Positions 7,650 through 16,752 of a DNA stretch of 64,000 nucleotides are shown one piece after another; the stretch's first letter is position 1; the number at the start of each line of letters is the position of its first letter. The notes beneath the pieces were generated by a model. That model saw nothing but the letters and a program-made list of their open reading frames with translations, ran no database searches and was not told the DNA's origin. The DNA comes from Oscillospiraceae bacterium Marseille-Q3528. GTDB lineage: Bacteria; Bacillota; Clostridia; Lachnospirales; Lachnospiraceae. The stretch covers positions 1 through 64,000 of the forward strand of contig JAGTTR010000022.1 in the NCBI GenBank assembly GCA_018223385.1, read 5' to 3'. A program made the position numbers and the translations under genes.

Positions 7650-8253
7650 ACTGATTGACAATCTCGTTCAGATCGTGCTGCTGTTTTGCTCCGCCGCATC
7701 CGCAGGTGTTTTGGCTCTGCGCTACAGGAGCCGCAACCTTCTGATACTTTCTCTCGCCTACGTTTGTTTTGCCATGGGGACAACATACTATGTGCTGTAT
7801 TTGGTCATCATCGGTATTTGGCCGCAGGTTTTCTACGTGTCGGAAGTCTCGTGGCTGGCCGCCTGGCTTTTCTATCTGTCCGTTCAGATCCTGCGTACAG
7901 AGGGAATCGGGCGCCGTTTCTCATGGCTTTCCGGAGCCGGCGCAGGATTGATTGCGCTGGTGGCTTTTTTCGACCATGCTTTCGGTCCTTCTTATTTTGT
8001 CTCCGCTCTGTTTGCATTTACAGTGGGAGCGACGGTGTTTCTTTCGGTGATTCGTGTACAAAGCGTTTGTCTGCATCGGAAAACAGACGTCCTGATGACA
8101 GGCTGTGTCGTTTTGCAGGTGCTTTTGTATCTGGTTTCCGATTTTACGCGGGATTATACCCGCTTTAATTTCTATTTTGCCGTCGATATTGCACTGACGC
8201 TTTCTATGGCAGCACTTCTGCCGCTGATGCTGCGGGAGGTGAGGGACAAATGA
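7636..8253 (+). CDS. Multi-TM membrane protein of unknown function
   Basis: The 205-residue protein has about seven predicted TM helices spread over its whole length (for example IVLLFCSAASAGVLAL, LAYVCFAMGTTYYVLYLVII, WLAAWLFYLSVQIL, FVSALFAFTVGATVFL). The layout is like the 7TM sensor domains found in front of some kinases, but no output domain follows. The ATG at 7636 follows GGGAGGACGGCAAAG and overlaps the previous gene by 14 bases; its end overlaps prsW by 4. It probably forms part of the membrane complex that senses the signal for the sigma factor. Confidence 0.75.
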   Translation: MGNFELIDNLVQIVLLFCSAASAGVLALRYRSRNLLILSLAYVCFAMGTTYYVLYLVIIGIWPQVFYVSEVSWLAAWLFYLSVQILRTEGIGRRFSWLSGAGAGLIALVAFFDHAFGPSYFVSALFAFTVGATVFLSVIRVQSVCLHRKTDVLMTGCVVLQVLLYLVSDFTRDYTRFNFYFAVDIALTLSMAALLPLMLREVRDK

Positions 8254-8891
8254 CCTATATCGAAAATATTTTTCTCTGTCTTGCAATACCGATGATACTT
8301 TCGCTGTTCTTTACCAAAGGGAGGGCACGGAATTTTACCCTGTTTGCAACCGTGGGAATGGGAATCTGCCTGTTGAGCGCCTATGTCAACAGCTTTTTTA
8401 TGGAACAATACGGTGTGGATGGCATTATCGCAGCCATTGAGATCACCCCTGTATGCGAAGAAGTCATGAAGCTGCTGCCACTGTTGTTCTACTTCCTGAT
8501 CTTTGAACCGGAGCCAAAGGAGCTGCCTTCTGTAGCTATCGCCATCGCCGTAGGCTTTGCTACCTTTGAAAATGTCTGTTATTTGACAGAAAACGGTGCG
8601 TCTAATTTCAGCTTTCTGCTGATCCGCGGGATTTCCGCAGGTGCTCTGCATATTCTCTGCGGGGTTTTGTCCGGCTTCGGAATCTCCTGTGTGTTCCGCC
8701 GCCGTTGGCTGGCGATCACCGGAACTGCCGGAATTTTAGGCGCATGCACCGGTTTTCATGGAATCTACAATCTGCTGATCACAGCGGATGGTGGATGGAA
8801 AACGGTGGGTTATCTCTTTCCTTCCGTCCTGATCCTTTTCCTTTTCGTGGCAAAAAGTATACTTCCCAGGTTGAAAATTTCATTTGAATAG
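8250..8891 (+). CDS. PrsW-family glutamic intramembrane protease
   Basis: The 213-residue, multi-TM protein carries the PrsW signature: E70-E71-x2-K74 in PVCEEVMKLLP, E107 in GFATFENVCYL, H134 in GALHILCGVLSG and H170 in GFHGIYN. PrsW proteins cut single-pass anti-sigma factors, as in RsiW degradation in Bacillus subtilis. The overlap with the previous gene (ATGA) and the sigma factor three genes upstream fit regulated intramembrane proteolysis. A terminator follows at 8911, so the sigma operon likely ends here. Its substrate here is inferred to be the small TM protein at 7296 or 9041. Confidence 0.88.
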   Translation: MTYIENIFLCLAIPMILSLFFTKGRARNFTLFATVGMGICLLSAYVNSFFMEQYGVDGIIAAIEITPVCEEVMKLLPLLFYFLIFEPEPKELPSVAIAIAVGFATFENVCYLTENGASNFSFLLIRGISAGALHILCGVLSGFGISCVFRRRWLAITGTAGILGACTGFHGIYNLLITADGGWKTVGYLFPSVLILFLFVAKSILPRLKISFE

Positions 8892-8910
8892 TTTGCGTGA
8901 TATGTGTTGA

Positions 8911-8940
8911 GCCGTCCTGTCCGGGACGGCTTAATTTTTT
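8911..8940 (+). terminator. Terminator after the sigma/PrsW operon
   Basis: GCCGTCC (8911-8917) pairs with GGACGGC (8924-8930), followed by TTAATTTTTT. It separates the four-gene sigma unit from the adhesin unit. Confidence 0.8.
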
Positions 8941-9040
8941 GAAAAAATTCTGATTTTCAGTGAGAGGATTTTTGATTTGATGTCTTTTAGTAAGTAGAAG
9001 GGTGTATAAGACATCCATAACGGGGAAAGGGGGAGGGAAT

Positions 9041-9373
9041 ATGACCGGCATGACGGAAATCCGGATGCGGGAAATAGACCGCAGGACGCGACAATACCGG
9101 CGGCGCACAGAACGGCGCGTGCTTTTTTGCCTGACCGCGTGCAGTATGTTCCTTTTGGCCGGTATGGGTATCCTGCTTGGAAATACACAAGTGGCGGGCA
9201 TATCCTCCGTGGCTGAGGGTTACGGCGCGGTTCTGCTGCGCAGTGGCGCGGGACTGTATGTGATTGTCGGCGTCGCGGCTTTTGTAGTGGGCATGACGCT
9301 GACTGTTATCTGCATCCGCTGCAGAAAGAATTCAGGAAACCGCACATTGGAGGCGGAAGAAAGCGAGGAATGA
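9041..9373 (+). CDS. Small two-TM protein, paralogue of the 7296 gene (paralogue 2)
   Basis: The product is 110 residues from the ATG at 9041, which follows GGGGGAGGGAAT. It has the same plan as the product of the gene at 7296: a basic arginine-rich helix (about 1-28), a TM (LTACSMFLLAGMGILLG), about 35 outside residues, a TM (LYVIVGVAAFVVGMTLTVIC) and a charged tail. It overlaps the giant adhesin gene by 4 bases (ATGA), so they are translationally coupled. It could be a second anti-sigma-like sensor or a membrane partner needed for the adhesin. No family was recognised. Confidence 0.7.
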   Translation: MTGMTEIRMREIDRRTRQYRRRTERRVLFCLTACSMFLLAGMGILLGNTQVAGISSVAEGYGAVLLRSGAGLYVIVGVAAFVVGMTLTVICIRCRKNSGNRTLEAEESEE

Positions 9374-12300
9374 TTATGAGAAAACGAATTTTCAGCATCC
9401 TGCTCATTTGCTGCATGGTGCTGACTTTGCTGCCGGTGACGGCAGCCGCGGCGGGAGAGAGTGCAACTGCCCAAGGCGGCGATGCGACGTTCACGCTCAG
9501 CGCGTCAAGCGCCTCCTGCGCGGACGGACATACCGGAGAAATCATTAGAATCCCCGATCTGAACGTGGATATCTCCCGATGGAAAGCAGAGAAAACAATC
9601 ACGGTCAAATACAGCATACAATTTCGCTGTACCGATCCGGACTGTGAGCTGTACTCTGCAAATGACTGCTTCCTGCACACCGGAGAGTACACCTTCACGG
9701 GTGTGGATGCAGAGATCTGCCACAAGCCGTTCAACGGTTCCTTCACGGATACGTTTGACGCAGCAGATGGTGCCGGCAATAACAAGGAGTTTTCCATCGA
9801 CTTTACGCTGAACGCAGATAAGGGCATTTCCAAGATTGAGCGCCATGACCATGACCCTTTCATGGCCTGCACGGAATGGTTCTATTCGACGCGCTGCTGG
9901 GAGTGCATGGGCTGTGGAAGCTTTTTCATCCACGAGGCCTGCACGGACGAATTTAAAACAGACAGGGCTATGCTCTATTTTCCGCCACTCGGGCATGATT
10001 TGAAGAATGTCCCCGCAAAGGATCCCACCTGCATTGAGAAGGGCACGGTGGAATACTGGCACTGCGAACGCTGCGATCGGAACTTCGGCGATGAGCAGGG
10101 AAAATCCGAACTTACGACGATTGCAACCGGCGCGCCGCTTGCAGCGCATCAGTATAATGCCGAGGGCGTCTGCAAGGTTTGCAGTACGAAAGCTGCCGCG
10201 GGCGTCCGGCCCGGCGCTGCCGCGGATACGACCTGGTACGACACCATGGCCGAGGCGCTGGCTATCCTGACCGATGGCGCACAGCTGACGGTCAATGCGG
10301 ATTATGCGGACACCATCACACTCGACAAAACCTGTGCGGTTCAGGTCAGGGAGAACGTAACGGCCGCCGATATCCGGGTTGAGAACGCGGAAAATTGCGT
10401 TGTCACCCTCAGCAACAACGGTACCGTGAACAATCTGAGCGGCTATACCGGCAAGCTGGTACTCAAGAGCGGAAGCGGTACCTATGGTCACATCATCAAC
10501 AACAGTGCGAACGGCAGTGTTGGCGAATTCCTGTACCGGGAGAGTGCCACGAAGTCCTGCTGCTATCATACAGCGGCTCACCAGTGGCTTCACGCGGAGC
10601 GGGCGACGGAGAGCAGCATCCAGAATGTGACCGTGGACTATGTGCCGTTGGCGACATTGACGATTACCGGCGATAAGGTCACCGGTGGGAACGGCAGCTA
10701 TGCCCTGACGGCGAACAAGGACGATACCTTTACCCTGATTGCTGCTGCGTTCAACCTGGACGGCGGTGAGAGCACAACTGCATCTTATCGTTGGACTTAC
10801 AAGAATGACCCCGACACAGTGCTTTCCACAGCATCCACGTTGACGCTGGAAAATGTCAGCGCCGGTAAGAACACCATCGTCTGCACGGCGACGGTGGACG
10901 GCTACCACGTGAGCGCCAGCCTGGAACTGACTGTGCTGGGACAGAAGGCGTCTCAGAGCTTTACGCTGAAGTCGGACAAGGACGCTGTGGGGATCCGCGA
11001 GAAAGTCCTGCCGGTTCTCTCTGTGGAGGGCGTGCAGGAAGAGGCAGCCGTGACATACTATCAGATGCTTGGCGAGACGCAAAACCCGGAGACCGACACC
11101 GAAATCAGTGCGGACTTTGCTTTCACGGAGACAGGTGAATATAAAATCTACGCTTATACCGCGGAGACGGACAACTATGCGGCGACGGCCTCTGCGCCGG
11201 TTTCCATCACCGTCACGCCGCATGCCGACCACTGCCTCTGCGGCGGCACGCTCGATCATGCCCACGAGAACGTAGAGAAATGGCAGGCGTGGGACGGCAA
11301 GAGCGAGATTGCCTATGAAGGGGAATGGATTCCGATCAGCGCCACCGGATCGCTCTGGTACAAGGTTGCTTATGTCTATCTGACGGGCGATGTGACGGCC
11401 AACCTGACGGTCAGTGGGCGGACGATTCTGCATCTGTGCCTGAATGGTTACAGCTTCACCAGCGCAGACCCGTCGAAACCGGCGATTACAGTGTCGGGAA
11501 CGGAGAAAGCCTATGTGGCGAAGCTGGATCTGTGCGATTGCGCCGGTACGGGCACGCTCGGCGGCGCCAGCGTGAGCGGCGGCAGCGTGCATGCCACGTG
11601 GGCGGAGATCAATCTGTACGGCGGCACGCTGACGGGCAACAATGCCACAGGAAATGGCGGCGCCGTATATCTGTCAAACAGCAGCTTCACCATGCATGGC
11701 GGCGCGATCACCAACAATACTGCTTCCAACGGCGGCGGTATCTATGCGGGTTCAAACGGTGAGACGGTCATCATCAATGGCGGCGTCATTTCGGGCAACC
11801 GGGCGGTCAACGGCGGCGGTATCTACGCCTCCTCCGGCGCAAAGTTCCATCTTAACGGCGGCGAGATTCAGAATAACGTAGCCACCGAAGCGGGCGGCGG
11901 CGTTTACTGCAGCCGCCTCTACAGTCAGAATACCGGTCGCTGCGAGTTCTACGGCGGCACGATCTCCGGCAACACGGCCAAACAGGGCGGTGGCGCGTAT
12001 GTCCGCGCCTGCTATATCGGTTACCGGAACTGCCGCATCACCGGCAATACCGCCACCGAAGCGGGCGGCGGCCTCTATCTGTTCCCGTATGCGTCTGCAA
12101 AGATAATATACATGGGGAGCGTGTATGGAGGAGGCGGCACGATCGCTCCGTATATGTATGACAACACGGTCAATTCGGCCCAGAACAACCTCTATCTCAG
12201 CGATCCGGACACGCAGATTGTATTTACCGCCCGCATAAACACGGACGCAGACGCAAAACTCGGCGTCTACTTTACCGGCATCACCGGCAACGGTGCGTCT

Positions 12301-15300
12301 GTTCTTTTGAATTCTCTGCAAATAAATTCGGAGTCTCGGGCGAAGCCTTACCTCGACCGGATCTTCTGCGATAACCCGGATTACGGGCAGCTGGAGATGC
12401 GAAAAAGTACCTATTATGATCTGTATCTGCTCCAGACTACTCCCTTGGTCACCGTCACCTTTGACCCCAACGACGGTACGCTGAACGCGGGTGAAGAAAG
12501 CATATCTGTTCAGTACAAGACGCCCTACGGCGAGCTGCCCACGCCGATGCGGGCCGGCTATCGCTTTGACGGCTGGTTTACCGGGAAGGACGGCGGCGAG
12601 AAGGTGGAAGAGACCACTGTCGTGACGATTCGTGGGAATCATACGCTCTACGCCCACTGGACGTTCCTCCACGAGCACTGCATCTGCGGTGGTGACACTG
12701 CGACCGGGGATCATACCGCGCACACCTCTCAGGTGTTCACCGCGTGGAACGGCACAGACGCTATTTCGTACACAAATAAGACCGCGTATGTGTATCTGGC
12801 TCAAAATGCCACCATCAACAGCAATCTGGTGGTGGACGGCACGACCCTTTACCTTTGCCTCAGTGGCAATACCCTTGCCAGCAACGGCACCAGTAAGATC
12901 CAGGTCACGAACGGCGGACACCTGGTTCTCTGCGACTGCGCCGGAGGCGGCACAATCAAAGGTGCGACCAAAGGCTGGGGCGGCAGCTGCGTGTATCTCT
13001 ACCGGAGTACACTGGATATTTTCGGCGGCAAGATCACCGGCGGTAAGGTTTCCGGCAAGGGCGGCGGCGGAGCCATCGCCCTGGATGACAGCCAGTGTGT
13101 GCTGAACATCTACGGCGGCGAGATCTCCGGCAACAACGGCAAAAACTCCGGCGGCGCGGTTTTCCTGAACAATAAGGACAAAAAAGGCGGTACCGTGAAT
13201 ATGTACGGCGGCACGATCGCCAACAACACGGCGAACAACGGCGGTGTGATCTACTCCGCCTGCGGCGGCACGTTCAATATGTACGGCGGCACAATCTCCG
13301 GCAACAAAGCAAACAACGGTGGCGTAGTCTACGCTACATCTGGCGGCACGTTCAATTTTACCGGCGGCACGATCTCCGGCAATAATGCCACGAAGGGTGA
13401 TGGCGGCGTCATCAATCTGGCCGGCGGTACGGTCACCCTCTCCGGCGCAAAGCTCACAGGCAATACGTCCAGTCAGTACGGTGGCGCGGTCTATCTCTAC
13501 GAGGGCGTGACGGCGACTATGACCGGTGGCGAGATCAGCAATAATCAGGCTAAAAAAGAAGGCGGCGCTGTGCATGTGTACGGTAAAAATTCCACCTTCA
13601 ATCTCTCCGGCGGCAAGATCACCGGGAACTCGTCTGTGGATGGCGGAGCGATTTATCTGAATCGGGAACCGTCGATTCTGAATATGACCGGCGGCGTCAT
13701 CAGCGGAAATAACGCCTCGGGCAACGGCGGCGGCATCTATATTTACCGTACCGGCTCGATTTGCAATCTCTCCGGCGGCGAGATCGAAACCAACACGGCG
13801 GGCAACAGCGGTGGCGGAATTTATGTCAACCCCAGCAATTCCGGCAAGCTGAACCTCAGCGGTGCGCCTGTTGTGAAAAACAACACTGTTTCCGGTGCGG
13901 CAAACAACGTCTATCTGCCCTCCGGCAAAACACTGCATATCAGTGGTGCCATGTCCTCCGGGGCTTCCGTCGGCATCACCACCCAGAACAAGAATTATCC
14001 GGTTGCGTTCTCGGGTATCTGTGATACGAATAATGAGAGCTTCTTCTCTTCGGACGATGCGGCCGCCCAGGTGGAGTACAATACCGGCGACCAGAAGCTG
14101 TACCTCATGGCGCGGCGGTATACCGTCACGGTGCGGACGCAGGGCGGCGGCACGGCGACCGCTACAACCGCAGATGCGGAGGCAGGAAGCGAAATTGTCC
14201 TGACCGCCATGCCTGATACGGGGTATCACTTCGAGAACCTGACAGCGGATCAGCCAGGCGTCCAATTTGTCCGCGACGAGACCGCCAGCGGCAGATTCAC
14301 GTTTACCATGCCTGCAGCTGATGTGACCATCCTGGCAGTCTTTTCCACCCACGACTTCACGGCGGAAAACGCGGAGGAGATGTATCTGAAGTCTGCGGCA
14401 ACCTGTACCGAAAAGGCGGTCTATTACAAGTCCTGTACCGTCTGCGGCGTGAGTTCCGAGGGCACAGCAGATGCGGCGACCTTTGCATCCGGTGACCTGT
14501 TAGACCACGACTGGAGCGAACCGGATGATACGTGGACGGTGGTTCCGGACGGTTATATGTGCGTAGCATACAGCAAGTGCAAGAACTGCAACACAGACGT
14601 CAGCGATGTTGCATCTGTGACCTATGCCGTGACAACGGAGCCGACCTGCCTGCAGGAGGGCACCGGTACGTATACCGCAACGTTCTCCACTGCCTTTGGT
14701 TTCCCCATGCAGACCAAAGACGTTACCCTTCCCGCCACCGGCCATGACTGGGGGAAAACGGAATACACATGGACGTCAATCAAAGATGGCTACAGCTGCA
14801 CTGCGAAGCGCGTCTGCAAGAAGGACGACACGCACGTGGAGACCGAGACCGTCACGGCATCCTGTTCTGTCGTCACTGAACCGACCTGCCTTACGACCGG
14901 CCTTGGTAAATATCAGGCTTCCTTTGAAGCGGACTGGGCAGAAGATGTATACAAAGACGTGTCACTCGCTGCGCTCGGGCACATGTATGGCGATTGGGTC
15001 TCTAACGGTGACGGTACCCATACCCGCGTCTGCAAGCGTGATGCGAGCCACACCGAGACCGGGGATTGTACAGGCGGCACGGCGACTTGCACGGCGAAGG
15101 CCGTCTGCGAGGTATGCAAGGCGGAGTATGGCGAAAAGAATCCAGACAACGAAGGACACACCATTGAAGTTACCTTTGTGGGGGACACCAGTACTCCCGA
15201 AACAGGAGACAGCAGTCAGAGGCTGCTTTGGATTACGCTGCTGCTTGCTTCCGGCTTCGGGGTAACCGGCATTGTCCTGCATGGCAAAAGACAGAAAGGA

Positions 15301-15324
15301 AAAAATAAAGAGAATATCAGATAG
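9370..15324 (+). CDS. Giant sortase-anchored beta-helix surface protein
   Basis: The 1984-residue protein has a signal peptide (MRKRIFSILLICCMVLTLLP, cut near AAAA), an Ig-like middle region, and two blocks of right-handed parallel beta-helix repeats (about 720-960 and 1190-1520). These repeat GG-[TEK]-I-[ST]-G-N-x-A with GGG-[AI]-[VI]-Y. An InlB-type repeat (GYRFDGWF, about 1025-1097) lies between them. The C-terminal third has many C-x2-C pairs (YKSCTVCGVS, KCKNCNTD). It ends with a sortase-like signal TPETGD, a TM and a basic tail (about 1941-1984). It is thus cell-wall attached and probably an adhesin or glycan binder. It is coupled to the two-TM gene upstream. Confidence 0.88.
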   Translation: MIMRKRIFSILLICCMVLTLLPVTAAAAGESATAQGGDATFTLSASSASCADGHTGEIIRIPDLNVDISRWKAEKTITVKYSIQFRCTDPDCELYSANDCFLHTGEYTFTGVDAEICHKPFNGSFTDTFDAADGAGNNKEFSIDFTLNADKGISKIERHDHDPFMACTEWFYSTRCWECMGCGSFFIHEACTDEFKTDRAMLYFPPLGHDLKNVPAKDPTCIEKGTVEYWHCERCDRNFGDEQGKSELTTIATGAPLAAHQYNAEGVCKVCSTKAAAGVRPGAAADTTWYDTMAEALAILTDGAQLTVNADYADTITLDKTCAVQVRENVTAADIRVENAENCVVTLSNNGTVNNLSGYTGKLVLKSGSGTYGHIINNSANGSVGEFLYRESATKSCCYHTAAHQWLHAERATESSIQNVTVDYVPLATLTITGDKVTGGNGSYALTANKDDTFTLIAAAFNLDGGESTTASYRWTYKNDPDTVLSTASTLTLENVSAGKNTIVCTATVDGYHVSASLELTVLGQKASQSFTLKSDKDAVGIREKVLPVLSVEGVQEEAAVTYYQMLGETQNPETDTEISADFAFTETGEYKIYAYTAETDNYAATASAPVSITVTPHADHCLCGGTLDHAHENVEKWQAWDGKSEIAYEGEWIPISATGSLWYKVAYVYLTGDVTANLTVSGRTILHLCLNGYSFTSADPSKPAITVSGTEKAYVAKLDLCDCAGTGTLGGASVSGGSVHATWAEINLYGGTLTGNNATGNGGAVYLSNSSFTMHGGAITNNTASNGGGIYAGSNGETVIINGGVISGNRAVNGGGIYASSGAKFHLNGGEIQNNVATEAGGGVYCSRLYSQNTGRCEFYGGTISGNTAKQGGGAYVRACYIGYRNCRITGNTATEAGGGLYLFPYASAKIIYMGSVYGGGGTIAPYMYDNTVNSAQNNLYLSDPDTQIVFTARINTDADAKLGVYFTGITGNGASVLLNSLQINSESRAKPYLDRIFCDNPDYGQLEMRKSTYYDLYLLQTTPLVTVTFDPNDGTLNAGEESISVQYKTPYGELPTPMRAGYRFDGWFTGKDGGEKVEETTVVTIRGNHTLYAHWTFLHEHCICGGDTATGDHTAHTSQVFTAWNGTDAISYTNKTAYVYLAQNATINSNLVVDGTTLYLCLSGNTLASNGTSKIQVTNGGHLVLCDCAGGGTIKGATKGWGGSCVYLYRSTLDIFGGKITGGKVSGKGGGGAIALDDSQCVLNIYGGEISGNNGKNSGGAVFLNNKDKKGGTVNMYGGTIANNTANNGGVIYSACGGTFNMYGGTISGNKANNGGVVYATSGGTFNFTGGTISGNNATKGDGGVINLAGGTVTLSGAKLTGNTSSQYGGAVYLYEGVTATMTGGEISNNQAKKEGGAVHVYGKNSTFNLSGGKITGNSSVDGGAIYLNREPSILNMTGGVISGNNASGNGGGIYIYRTGSICNLSGGEIETNTAGNSGGGIYVNPSNSGKLNLSGAPVVKNNTVSGAANNVYLPSGKTLHISGAMSSGASVGITTQNKNYPVAFSGICDTNNESFFSSDDAAAQVEYNTGDQKLYLMARRYTVTVRTQGGGTATATTADAEAGSEIVLTAMPDTGYHFENLTADQPGVQFVRDETASGRFTFTMPAADVTILAVFSTHDFTAENAEEMYLKSAATCTEKAVYYKSCTVCGVSSEGTADAATFASGDLLDHDWSEPDDTWTVVPDGYMCVAYSKCKNCNTDVSDVASVTYAVTTEPTCLQEGTGTYTATFSTAFGFPMQTKDVTLPATGHDWGKTEYTWTSIKDGYSCTAKRVCKKDDTHVETETVTASCSVVTEPTCLTTGLGKYQASFEADWAEDVYKDVSLAALGHMYGDWVSNGDGTHTRVCKRDASHTETGDCTGGTATCTAKAVCEVCKAEYGEKNPDNEGHTIEVTFVGDTSTPETGDSSQRLLWITLLLASGFGVTGIVLHGKRQKGKNKENIR

Positions 15325-15336
15325 ATAATGAAATAT

Positions 15337-15380
15337 CCGGTGCAGTGTGCGTGTCATGCCCATACTGCACCGGTATTTTT
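15337..15380 (+). terminator. Terminator of the adhesin gene
   Basis: CCGGTGCAGT (15337-15346) pairs with ACTGCACCGG (15364-15373), followed by TATTTTTT. Confidence 0.85.
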
Positions 15381-15445
15381 TGCGTGAAAATTGCCAGTCC
15401 TGATGGGATTGACGGTATAAAAGAGCATAGAATTTTACAATAATT

Positions 15446-15475
15446 TTGCAATATGCAGATTGCGTCTTTTATAAT
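15446..15475 (+). promoter_or_regulatory. Promoter of the 4Fe-4S/solute-binding/histidine kinase unit
   Basis: TTGCAA (15446-15451) and TATAAT (15470-15475) are separated by 18 bases. The first ribosome binding site lies about 30 bases downstream. Confidence 0.55.
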
Positions 15476-15517
15476 GCCCATTTATATTTTATGATGTATA
15501 TACCTGAGGAGGCATTT

Positions 15518-15583
15518 ATGAGTAAAGATAAAAGCATTCAGAACAAAACCGAGGAGACCGGAGATAATGATGAGAAAGAATAG
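15518..15583 (+). CDS. Short hydrophilic leader-like ORF (21 residues)
   Basis: An ATG with a strong ribosome binding site (TGAGGAGGC) opens a 21-codon frame rich in Lys, Glu and Asp (MSKDKSIQNKTEETGDNDEK). Its end overlaps the start of the 4Fe-4S gene by 17 bases. It may be a coupling peptide or the remnant of a longer start. No family is recognisable. Confidence 0.35.
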   Translation: MSKDKSIQNKTEETGDNDEKE

Positions 15584-16412
15584 TATGCTTCGCAAATATA
15601 TGTCGTCAATTCTGTTTTTTTTGTTATTTGAGACAGTAGCGATTACTCTGTGGCTTGTTAAGGATAACCTGTTCTATCTGTTGAATTTCAGCTACATCGG
15701 CGGCTGCATTGCCCTGGGAACAGCACTTTTTACTGCGGGGAAAAGTTATGCCCGACATTTCGTGCAGCTGGCGGTGGGAAGTTATATGCTGTTATATCTG
15801 GGGATAATCTCCTGTGAAAATATGCAGATCGAGGGCTTCTGGTATTATCTGTTTCTGGGTGTTTTTGAGGCGGCAACCATCCATTATGCAGTAGCGAAGA
15901 TATTTGGCCCGTTGCTGTTCGGGCGCGGCTGGTGCGGCTATGCCTGTTGGACAGCTATGGTGCTGGACTTTCTGCCTTACAGGCAGCCGCAGAAACCGCG
16001 AGTGAAAAAGCTGGGGATGCTGCGGTATGTGATGTTTGCGTTATCTCTGGCATTGGTTTCCGGGCTGTTTTTGCTGAGGGTCGCCAATCTGGAGGAGATC
16101 ATGTTCCGGATGTTCCTTGTGGGGAACGCACTTTATTATATCGCGGGCATTGCGCTGGCTTTTGTGTTCAGGGATAACCGTGCGTTCTGCAAATATCTGT
16201 GTCCTGTTACGGTATTTCTCAAGCCCATGAGCTATTTTTCACTTCTGCGTGTCCACTGCGATGAGAGCAAATGTGTCCACTGCGGGAAATGTCTGCAGGT
16301 TTGTCCCATGAATGTTGAGGTCAGTAAGGAGTCCCGCAGACGAAAGAACGGAACGGAGTGTATCCTCTGCTATGAATGCACGAAGGCCTGCCCCACGAAA
16401 GCACTGCGTTAG
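15567..16412 (+). CDS. NapH-like membrane 4Fe-4S protein
   Basis: The 281-residue protein has about five TM helices (1-210) and a cytoplasmic C-terminal ferredoxin domain. Two four-cysteine clusters are visible: CVHCGKCLQVCP (about 233-244) and CILCYECTKACP (about 264-275). Between TM helices lies GRGWCGYACW, the paired-cysteine motif of the NapH/CcoG/RnfC-like family, here without the usual CPxG. Such proteins pass electrons between membrane and cytoplasm. It may share a promoter with the solute-binding lipoprotein and kinase downstream, an unusual pairing. Its electron partners are not evident. Confidence 0.85.
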   Translation: MMRKNSMLRKYMSSILFFLLFETVAITLWLVKDNLFYLLNFSYIGGCIALGTALFTAGKSYARHFVQLAVGSYMLLYLGIISCENMQIEGFWYYLFLGVFEAATIHYAVAKIFGPLLFGRGWCGYACWTAMVLDFLPYRQPQKPRVKKLGMLRYVMFALSLALVSGLFLLRVANLEEIMFRMFLVGNALYYIAGIALAFVFRDNRAFCKYLCPVTVFLKPMSYFSLLRVHCDESKCVHCGKCLQVCPMNVEVSKESRRRKNGTECILCYECTKACPTKALR

Positions 16413-16623
16413 GATAAAACAGAAGCCGGGCAGACATGTCCGGAGGGAAGCGCGGATATAGAAATCTTTAAAACGCATGAAAAAAGGGAATGAAAAAACG
16501 GAAAACAAAGATATGGTCTGTGAGATGATGCTGTGATATACTTAGGCAGAAATCCATAAATTTAAATATATTGCCAAGATTGTGCAGGAAATCCCGAAAG
16601 AGAACGGGGAGAAAAAAGAAGGT

Positions 16624-16728
16624 ATGTTTATGAAAAGAAAAATCATCATTGCGGCGCTGGTCATCGCTGCCATTTTGGCTGCAGTTGCGGTTGTCTCTGT
16701 TTTGGCACAGATACCGGTATTGATATGA
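16624..16728 (+). CDS. Short single-TM peptide (34 residues)
   Basis: A frame of 34 codons with a plausible ribosome binding site (AAAAAAGAAGG) begins MFMKRKIIIAALVIAAILAA and is almost wholly hydrophobic: a basic start and one TM helix. A second ATG two codons in may be the true start. It lies 24 bases before the solute-binding protein gene. The function is unknown; it may be a membrane microprotein of the signalling unit. Confidence 0.4.
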   Translation: MFMKRKIIIAALVIAAILAAVAVVSVLAQIPVLI

Positions 16729-16752
16729 TAAAAAGACAGGGATGGAATCAGA

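Noticed and set aside
11600..13900. Regular GGCGGC-rich repeats that at first look like a repeat array or CRISPR
   Set aside because: The period follows beta-helix coils of one protein, the units vary, and there are no identical repeats with unique spacers.
9505..14352. Very long minus-strand open frames (695 and 866 codons) opposite the adhesin gene
   Set aside because: They have no ribosome binding sites, match no family, and arise from the biased codon pattern of the Gly/Thr/Asn-rich beta-helix repeats on the other strand.
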